Positions 58,645-64,000 of a DNA stretch of 64,000 nt are shown piece after piece. Position 1 is the first letter of the stretch. Every line of letters starts with the position of its first letter. The notes under the pieces are model-generated. The model worked only from the letters and a program-made list of their open reading frames with translations. It was not told where the DNA came from and searched no databases. The stretch covers positions 3,091,001 through 3,155,000 of the forward strand of contig NZ_BLPF01000001.1 of assembly GCF_011764425.1 (NCBI RefSeq). Direction: 5' to 3'. The DNA is from Phytohabitans houttuyneae (GTDB lineage: Bacteria; Actinomycetota; Actinomycetes; Mycobacteriales; Micromonosporaceae). The position numbers and the translations under genes are program-made.

Positions 58645-58671
58645 AACACGTACCCGATGGGGTGCATTCCC
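58645..58671 (-). promoter_or_regulatory. SigR-dependent autoregulatory promoter
   Basis: On the minus strand GGGAAT (58666-58671), then 18 bases, then GTT (58645-58647): the exact SigR consensus. It lies about 41 bases before the sigR start, so SigR should amplify its own synthesis under disulfide stress. Confidence 0.8.
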
Positions 58672-58691
58672 CTGCGGTGCTGGTCAGGACC

Positions 58692-59306
58692 TCATCGGGC
58701 GAGACGCCGCTCACGGAGCCAGGCGACCGCGATGGCGGCGGTGCCCTTGGGGTCACGGCGCAGGTCGTGTCCCTCACCTGGGCGTACCTCGATCAAGGTG
58801 GCGGGCCCACCGGTTGGGATGCCGAACGGATCGCGGTCGCCGTTGAGCACCAGCGTGGGGATCCCCGCGGGCAGCTCGTCCTGCCGGGAGCGCTCCGGCC
58901 GGCCCGGCGGATGGAGCGGAAACGCCAGGCAGACGATCGCGGCGGCGCCGAGGTCGGCGGCGGTGCGGCAGGCGACCCGCGCTCCGCTGGAGCGGCCACC
59001 CACGACGAGCTTCGCCTTCGGATGGTCGGCGAGCAGCTCGCGCACGACCGCGGCCCACGCCTCGTCGAGCTGTGGCGCGGGCGCCGGCGCGCGCCGGCCG
59101 GCGACGCGGTAGGGCTGGGTGACGAGTGCGACCGTCACCCCGGCGGCGTGTGCGGCGTCACGGAGCGCGACAAGGTCGAGCGCGCCGACCCCGCCGCCGG
59201 CACCGTGCCCGAGCACGAGCAGGCTCTTTGCTCGGCCGGACGCGGGGGTCAGGTCGACCAGGGCCGGCCCGCGGGGCGTGACGATCTCACGGCTGGTGTC
59301 AGACAC
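58692..59306 (-). CDS. Alpha/beta hydrolase (KANL3/Tex30-like)
   Basis: 204 residues. Seen: LLVLGHGAGGGVGALDL, the nucleophile elbow GGRSSGARVA (G-x-S-x-G), LNGDRDPFG with the acid and GEGHDLRR with the histidine. It resembles small dienelactone-hydrolase-like proteins of the KANL3/Tex30 group. It sits upstream of sigR in the same direction, with the SigR promoter between them. Substrate unknown. Confidence 0.85.
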   Translation of the reverse strand: MSDTSREIVTPRGPALVDLTPASGRAKSLLVLGHGAGGGVGALDLVALRDAAHAAGVTVALVTQPYRVAGRRAPAPAPQLDEAWAAVVRELLADHPKAKLVVGGRSSGARVACRTAADLGAAAIVCLAFPLHPPGRPERSRQDELPAGIPTLVLNGDRDPFGIPTGGPATLIEVRPGEGHDLRRDPKGTAAIAVAWLRERRLAR

Positions 59307-59333
59307 TCGCCCATACTCGCCGAAACGGGATGG

Positions 59334-59732
59334 TCAGCGCGTGTTTAACGGAACCAAGGTCAGCAGCTGGTCGCGGACCGGTGGGCCCGCGCTCTCCGCC
59401 ACCTCTGTGTCCCGCTGCACCTGCCCGCGCCAGGCGACAAGCATCGCCCGCCGCTCACGCGGTGTCGTGGCACCCCAGACCCCGTGGCAGTCGCCGACCT
59501 CCAGTGCCCAGGCCAGGCAGGCTCCCTGCACGTCGCACGTGCGGCACAGGGCCACCGCGGCGTCCGCCGGCTCACTGGGAGCAGGAAAGAACGTCTCGGG
59601 GTCCACGCTCTGGCACACGCCTCGCGTGCGCCACGCATCGTCCAGCTGCCGCTCACTCAGCGCCCGAAGCAGCCTCGGGTCACGCCGTGCAGCGGCAACC
59701 TCGTGCGGGCGTGGCATCCGCGCCCGTGTCAT
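59334..59732 (-). CDS. WhiB-family regulator with N- and C-terminal extensions
   Basis: 132 residues. Seen: cluster cysteines C40, C63, C66, C72, and GVWGA with TTPRERRAML after it. The N-terminal 35 residues are extra and charged, and the C-terminal 30 are less basic than usual. I cannot assign a WhiB subclass. It is 27 bases upstream of the hydrolase in the same direction. Starts at 59732 or five codons later. Confidence 0.9.
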   Translation of the reverse strand: MTRARMPRPHEVAAARRDPRLLRALSERQLDDAWRTRGVCQSVDPETFFPAPSEPADAAVALCRTCDVQGACLAWALEVGDCHGVWGATTPRERRAMLVAWRGQVQRDTEVAESAGPPVRDQLLTLVPLNTR

Positions 59733-60004
59733 CCACCCACCTCCCCCGTGGGACCGGCGAAGTAATGGTTGTTGCCGTCCGCCCAGTGCGAATCGACACC
59801 TCTGCCGGCGTTGTGTTCTATCGCATTCGCGCCTTGCAATTCAAGGGGTTGCATAGATCCTGGCCGAAAGGCCAATCGTCTATTCACCACGAATAGCGGA
59901 AATGAGCACACAGCGTGATGGGAGCGCTCCCGTGCGCTATCGCTCGGTACTTTTTCTGATCACGGTGCGTCAGAAGAGCGGAAACCAATCAGAAACACTA
60001 ACGA
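59733..60004 (-). other. Upstream region of the second WhiB gene
   Basis: No gene. The stretch is less GC-rich than its surroundings and holds a CebR-type palindrome at 59919-59931, about 187 bases before the WhiB start. A promoter for the WhiB gene is expected here but is not fixed by eye. Confidence 0.4.
59919..59931. promoter_or_regulatory. CebR-type palindrome TGGGAGCGCTCCC, second copy
   Basis: Same 13 bases as at 11347-11359 and again followed by G. It lies between the WhiB start and the SRAP stop. Confidence 0.5.
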
Positions 60005-60718
60005 TCAAAATAGCGTCAACTCGACCGGTTCCTCGGGAGGCCCGCCGAGTGTCGCCCCGGGCACCCGCTCGACCAGATGCGGCCCGTCGTTGCGGACATC
60101 GCCCACGTCCGGACCCACCGGGCGAATCTCGATCCCGGCCAGAAACTCGTCGCTCGGCGCGTTCAGCAGCTCCTCGGCGTCGCCTCCACCGGCGAGCCAG
60201 CCCGCCCACCGCTGCCACGGCAGCAGCAGCGGCATCCGGTCGTGCACCAGCGCCAGGTCGCCGATCGCGGCCGTGGTCACGACGCTGAAGGTCAGCCCCT
60301 CGCCCCACGGCGACCACAGGCCGGCCATGGCGAGCACACCGCCGTGCGCGGGCGTCATGAAGTACGCCTGCTTGCGGCCGTCCGGCCTGCGCAGCCACTC
60401 GTACCACCCGTCGGCGGGCACGAGGCAGCGGCGCTTGGCGAACGGCGACGCGTACGCGCTCGACGTGGCCACCGTCTCCGCCCGCGCATTGATCATGCGG
60501 GCGGCACCCTTGGCGTCCTTGGCCCAGGTCGGCACCAGGCCCCACCGGGCTCCGGCCAACACCCGCTCGCCCCGGGACGTGGACATGCGCACGATCGGCA
60601 CCGGGTCGGTCGGCGCGACGTTGTAGTCCGGCGTCAAGCCCCCCGCGGTGTCGTCGTACGCCTCGAAGAGCGCGCTGAGGTCCGCCGCGCTGCGGGTGGT
60701 CGCGTACCGGCCGCACAT
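60005..60718 (-). CDS. SOS response-associated peptidase (SRAP/YedK, HMCES family)
   Basis: 237 residues. Seen: catalytic Cys2 in MCGRY, which links covalently to abasic sites in single-stranded DNA, N in DYNVAPTD, INARAETV, and WYEW with the following loop; the active-site histidine is in LVHDRMP. The protein shields abasic sites at replication forks. The start at MCGRY is required because Cys2 must become the N-terminal residue. Confidence 0.94.
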   Translation of the reverse strand: MCGRYATTRSAADLSALFEAYDDTAGGLTPDYNVAPTDPVPIVRMSTSRGERVLAGARWGLVPTWAKDAKGAARMINARAETVATSSAYASPFAKRRCLVPADGWYEWLRRPDGRKQAYFMTPAHGGVLAMAGLWSPWGEGLTFSVVTTAAIGDLALVHDRMPLLLPWQRWAGWLAGGGDAEELLNAPSDEFLAGIEIRPVGPDVGDVRNDGPHLVERVPGATLGGPPEEPVELTLF

Positions 60719-60807
60719 GCCGCTCACGCTACCGCGCCCGTCTCGACACCTGGGAGAAGCCGGATCGGCGATCACGATTGGTGGGCGGCGGACGGCAGAC
60801 TGTACGG

Positions 60808-62106
60808 GTGGCCGACACGAGCGCGAGACGCGCACCCACCCCGTGGACCGCGCCGACCGCCAAGGAGCCGGTCGCGACCACGTTCCGCCTCCCCGGCTCC
60901 AAGTCGATGACGGCGCGTGCCCTCGTGCTCAGCGCGATCGCGGACGGCCCCTCGACACTCCGCCGCCCGCTGCGCGCCCGCGACACCGAGCTCATGGCCG
61001 CCGGGCTGCGCGCCATGGGCTCCCAGGTGTCCACACTGGACGATGACCGCTGGGTGATCCGCCCCAACCCCCTGGCCGGCCCCGCGCACATCGACGTCGG
61101 CCTCGCCGGCACGGTCATGCGGTTCGCGCCGCCGGTGGCGGGGCTCGCGACCGGGACGGTGACGTTCGACGGCGACCCGCGCGCCCGGCAGCGGCCGCTC
61201 GGCCCGCTGGTGGGCGCGCTGCGTTCGCTCGGGGTCCGGATCGACTCCGCGGACAGCGGCGGGCTGCCGCTGGCCGTGCACGGCACCGGCCGGGTCGCTG
61301 GCGGCGAGGTGGAGATCGACGCCTCCGCGTCCAGCCAGTTCGTGTCGGGGCTGCTGCTGGCCGGCGCGGCGTTCGAGCGCGGGGTGGTCGTGCGCCACGC
61401 CGGCCCGCCCGTGCCGTCCGCCCCGCACCTGCGGATGACCGCGCTGATGCTGCGCGCGGCCGGCGCCGCGGTCGACGACACCACGCCGGACGTGTGGGCG
61501 GTGCAGCCCGGCCGGCTGTCGGGGCGCGCCTGGATCATCGAGCCGGACCTTTCCGGCGCGGCGCCGTTCTTCGCGGCCGCGCTGGTCACCGGCGGCGAGG
61601 TGACGCTCCTGGGCTGGCCGCGCACGAGCTCCCAGCCGGTCGACCGGCTCCGCGCGCTGCTGCACGAGATGGGCGGCGAGGTGTCGCTCGGCACCGAGGG
61701 GCTGACGGTTCGCGGCACCGGCGCCGTGCACGGGCTGGACGCCGACCTGTCCGACGTCAGCGAGCTGACCCCGGTGCTGGCCGCGCTCGCCGCGCTCGCC
61801 GACTCGCCCTCCCGCCTGCGCGGCGTCGCGCACATCCGCGGCCACGAGACCGACCGCGTGGCGGCGCTGGCCCGCGAGCTGAAGGCGTTGGGCGCCGACG
61901 TGACCGAGAGCCATGACGGGCTGGAGATCCGGCCGAGGCCGCTGCGCGGCGCGCCCTTCCAGACGTACGACGACCACCGCCTCGCCCACGCCGCCGCCGT
62001 GATCGGCCTGGCCGTCCCGGGGGTCGAGGTCGACGATGTGGCATGCACGTCGAAGACCCTGCCCGAGTTTCCGGCACTATGGTCAGCAATGGTGGCCGGA
62101 AGCTAG
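60808..62106 (+). CDS. aroA: 3-phosphoshikimate 1-carboxyvinyltransferase (EPSP synthase)
   Basis: 432 residues; sixth step of the shikimate pathway. Seen: LPGSKSMTARALVLSA with the shikimate-3-phosphate lysine, the AGTVMRF loop, SQFVSGLLLAGA, EPDLSGAAPFFAAALVTGG and the late TYDDHRLAHAAAVIGLAV. The sequence GLAGTVMRF replaces the common GNAGTAMR, as in actinobacterial enzymes. GTG at 60808 is used. It overlaps the start region of rsgA. Confidence 0.96.
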   Translation: MADTSARRAPTPWTAPTAKEPVATTFRLPGSKSMTARALVLSAIADGPSTLRRPLRARDTELMAAGLRAMGSQVSTLDDDRWVIRPNPLAGPAHIDVGLAGTVMRFAPPVAGLATGTVTFDGDPRARQRPLGPLVGALRSLGVRIDSADSGGLPLAVHGTGRVAGGEVEIDASASSQFVSGLLLAGAAFERGVVVRHAGPPVPSAPHLRMTALMLRAAGAAVDDTTPDVWAVQPGRLSGRAWIIEPDLSGAAPFFAAALVTGGEVTLLGWPRTSSQPVDRLRALLHEMGGEVSLGTEGLTVRGTGAVHGLDADLSDVSELTPVLAALAALADSPSRLRGVAHIRGHETDRVAALARELKALGADVTESHDGLEIRPRPLRGAPFQTYDDHRLAHAAAVIGLAVPGVEVDDVACTSKTLPEFPALWSAMVAGS

Positions 62107-63170
62107 GCCCGGGGCGGCGCGGGGGAGGGATCCTGACGGGGAAGAAGCGGCGGGAGTACGACGAGGACGACGTACGGGTCCGCCCGTCGCGTTCCTCGCG
62201 CCCGCGCACCCGCACGCGGCCCAAGCACTCCGACGCCGTCGAGGGCTTCGTGGTGGCGGTCGACCGCGGGCGGTACACGTGCCACGTCGGCGACGCCAGC
62301 ATCACCGCGATGCGGGCCCGCGAGCTGGGCCGCAAGTCCGTGGTGGTCGGCGACCACGTGGCGATCGTCGGCGACATCTCGGGAGCGCCGGGCGCGCTGG
62401 CCCGGATCGTCCGGATTGCCGAGCGCACGTCCGTACTGCGCCGCACCGCCGACGACGACGACACCACCAACGAGGGGCGGCTGGAGCGCGTCGTGGTCGC
62501 CAACGCCGACCAGCTCGTGATCGTCAGCTCGCTCGCCGACCCGCCGCCGCGCACGGGGTTCATCGACCGGTGCCTCGTCGCCGCGTACGACGCGGACATC
62601 GACCCGCTGCTCTGCCTCACGAAGGCCGACCTCGCCGCGCCGGACGCGGTGCTGGGCTACTACGCCGAGCTCGACCTCCCGCACGTGCTCTGCCGGCCGG
62701 ACGCCGACCTCGACGACCTGCGCGCCACGCTCACCGGGCGGATCTCCGTGCTGGTCGGCCACTCCGGCGTCGGCAAGTCCACGCTTGTCAACCGCCTCGT
62801 ACCGGCCGCAGACCGCGCGGTGGGCGCGGTGAGCGCGATGGGCAGGGGGCGGCACACGTCGACCAGCGCCGTCGCGCTCCAGCTCCAGGACGAGAAGCCG
62901 AGCTGGATCATCGACACCCCGGGCGTACGCAGCTTCGGCCTCGCCCACGTCTCCGCGGAGAGCCTGCTGCACGGCTTTCCCGACCTTGTCGAGGCCACCG
63001 TCGACTGCCGGCCCGGCTGCGAGCACACGGCCGACGACCCGGGGTGCGCCCTCGACGCGTGGGTGGCCGCCGGGCACGCTGACGAGCGGCGGCTCCGCTC
63101 GTACCGCCGGCTGCTCGCCTCCCGATCCGGCGACCCCGATCCCGAGGCCGCCGCGACCGACCCGCTCTAG
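62079..63170 (+). CDS. rsgA: Ribosome small-subunit-dependent GTPase RsgA
   Basis: About 345-363 residues; circularly permuted GTPase that checks late 30S assembly. Seen: basic N-terminus, OB-fold (CHVGDASITAMRARELGRK, quoted key part VGDASITAMRAR), G4 LTKADL before G1 GHSGVGKST, G3 DTPG, and a zinc knuckle CRPGCEHTADDPGC. Start: an ATG at 62079 lies inside aroA with no ribosome site, whereas a GGGAGG at 62123-62128 points to LTGKKRRE at a CTG (62133). I keep the ATG but favour the CTG biologically. Confidence 0.9.
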   Translation: MVSNGGRKLGPGRRGGGILTGKKRREYDEDDVRVRPSRSSRPRTRTRPKHSDAVEGFVVAVDRGRYTCHVGDASITAMRARELGRKSVVVGDHVAIVGDISGAPGALARIVRIAERTSVLRRTADDDDTTNEGRLERVVVANADQLVIVSSLADPPPRTGFIDRCLVAAYDADIDPLLCLTKADLAAPDAVLGYYAELDLPHVLCRPDADLDDLRATLTGRISVLVGHSGVGKSTLVNRLVPAADRAVGAVSAMGRGRHTSTSAVALQLQDEKPSWIIDTPGVRSFGLAHVSAESLLHGFPDLVEATVDCRPGCEHTADDPGCALDAWVAAGHADERRLRSYRRLLASRSGDPDPEAAATDPL

Positions 63171-63226
63171 GTCCTCGGTTCCGTCCGGCTTCGCGATCGG
63201 CGAAGATCCACCCCAGACAGATGCGG

Positions 63227-63284
63227 GCTACCGCGATGTCCGCGGTGGTCCGGACCGTTGCTCCCGCGGCCTCACCCTCCGCGG
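63227..63284 (-). repeat. 58-bp dispersed module, copy E
   Basis: Reverse complement identical in all 58 bases to 41675-41732. It lies 57 bases after the rsgA stop. Confidence 0.92.
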
Positions 63285-63835
63285 TGCGAGATCCCACCAC
63301 CGCACCAGCCCGCGGTTGCGACGAGCCTGCTCGACCTTGCCGGGCGGCGCCGGACCCCGCCGGCAGCCGGCGCGCCGCCTTCTCAGCGAGTCGCTCGGCG
63401 CGGCAGCGCGGAACCGGCCACGAGCGCCCTCGCCGACCTCCATGACCGACGCGGCCGCCCACCGATCAACGCGCGACGCTCGTCCCGGTCCAGGTCGGTC
63501 GCCGCTCCACGCGTTCAGAAAAACCACCGTTGCTGGTGAACCGCGGACGGTCCGGACCCAGCGCCACATGGGAGTTTCAGACCCACGCCGACTGAAACCG
63601 GGAGCGTCGCACAGGCCCGGACAACAGCCTGGGCCGCCGGCGCCACCCTGGCCGCAACGGCGGCCCGAGCCCAAGAGAGCACCGCCGAGCGTCTCAGCGC
63701 CAGGCTCGCCGCACCGCCTTGACCGCACCCCGCCGGGATCGGCAGCCTCGAGTTGGGGTTGTGGGAGCCGCTATGCCCGCGGGTGCCATCTCACCCTCCG
63801 TGGTCGCCCAGCTCAAACCAGGAGCCCACTCCGGC

Positions 63836-63884
63836 AGATCTTGGCAAGTTAGCGTCGAAATAACGCGCCAACTCACCAAGATCT
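63836..63884 (-). repeat. 49-bp hairpin repeat, copy C
   Basis: AGATCTTGGCAAGTTAGCG at the left end and CCAAGATCT at the right end. Read on the minus strand it has the arms CTTGGTGAGTTGGCG and CGCTAACTTGCCAAG. Compared with copy A one A is replaced by G opposite T, which becomes a G-U pair in RNA. The minus-strand right flank also matches copy A. Confidence 0.85.
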
Positions 63885-64000
63885 GGACTGCGGCGCCGCT
63901 TGCCCCCGACGGATGGTCGCTGACGGTAGTAGAGCCCTCCAGGACGGCGCCGCATCGTGGGCGGACTCGGCGCCGCGGTCCGTGACTGCCATTGGACCAG

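Larger units (their letters stand above)
63171..64000. other. Gene-free region rich in repeat elements
   Basis: 830 bases without a convincing gene. Open frames exist on both strands but have no ribosome site, family motif or typical codon use. The stretch holds a 58-bp module (63227-63284), a hairpin GTTTCAG/CTGAAAC (about 63574-63598) and hairpin copy C (63836-63884), all in apparent intergenic sequence. Confidence 0.5.

Noticed and set aside
63574-63598. GTTTCAG...CTGAAAC as a CRISPR repeat
   Set aside because: Single copy, no neighbouring repeats or cas genes.
63171-64000. Protein genes in the right-hand end
   Set aside because: Open frames there overlap repeat elements, have no ribosome site and show no known domain; the same repeat DNA gives similar frames at 41.7 kb.

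Overview
The window is a 64 kb piece of chromosome from a very GC-rich actinomycete, most likely of the family Micromonosporaceae. Supporting signs are the frequent GTG starts, start/stop overlaps of the GTGA or ATGA type, two WhiB-type proteins, a complete conservon (CvnA-D), the SigR-RsrA pair, the NgcEFG-type amino-sugar importer, a nickel superoxide dismutase with its protease, and the 24-residue ribosomal protein bL37. I see no tRNA, rRNA, CRISPR array, prophage or insertion sequence. The placement to family is inference from gene content and style, not from a marker-gene comparison.

Layout. 1-6.2 kb: end of threonine synthase, a short-chain dehydrogenase, then a tightly coupled minus-strand operon of an APH-like kinase fused to a C-terminal domain, a radical SAM enzyme and a dGTPase-like HD hydrolase, divergent from a small membrane protein; this is the best candidate for an undescribed system. 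6.2-11.1 kb: cupin, potassium channel with an RCK domain, and a VWA/MoxR-ATPase pair. 11.1-17.4 kb: a conservon led by an extra membrane receptor. 17.4-26.6 kb: a nucleotidyltransferase, a secreted CBM2 protein, and an eight-gene amino-sugar operon (RpiR regulator, SIS protein, NgcE/F/G importer, GH16 hydrolase with a chitin-binding tail, GlcNAc-type kinase). 26.6-32.5 kb: an ECF-like sigma factor coupled to a PAS-GGDEF-EAL protein, then pta-ackA. 32.5-39.7 kb: an MMPL exporter, two paralogous lipoprotein hydrolases around a frameshifted sirtuin, a quinone-oxidoreductase-like enzyme and malic enzyme. 39.7-44.6 kb: sodX/sodN, a GNAT, an orphan RsbW-like kinase followed by tandem repeats, a GntR regulator, a lipid kinase and whiB1. 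44.6-48.5 kb: the assimilatory sulfur operon (leader peptide, sir, zinc-ribbon protein, cysH, cbiX). 48.5-57.5 kb: lipoprotein, pdtaS-like kinase, SIS enzyme, MFS pump with a TetR regulator, GNAT/biotinyl-carrier pair, bL37, and a polytopic membrane protein. 57.5-63.2 kb: rsrA-sigR, a hydrolase, a second WhiB protein, SRAP, aroA and rsgA, an order recalling the conserved sigH/sigR neighbourhood of mycobacteria. 63.2-64 kb: repeats only.

Two window-wide patterns stand out. First, five clear and one possible reading-frame break, in five genes (VWA protein, sirtuin, CysH, the MFS pump twice, a membrane protein), each explained by loss of one C/G in a short C/G run; this looks like systematic homopolymer error in the assembly more than true gene decay. 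Second, a dispersed intergenic repeat family carries a 49-bp hairpin (17.5, 54.9 and 63.9 kb) whose base changes are of the kind that keep pairing in RNA, and an associated 58-bp module (41.7, 55.0 and 63.2 kb) that is identical in two places 21.5 kb apart.

Several regulatory sites are readable: a SigR-type autoregulatory promoter before sigR, a cysteine-codon leader peptide before sir, a CRP-like site before whiB1, repeated AT-rich boxes around the promoter of the amino-sugar operon, CebR-type palindromes, and a palindromic operator between tetR and the MFS gene.
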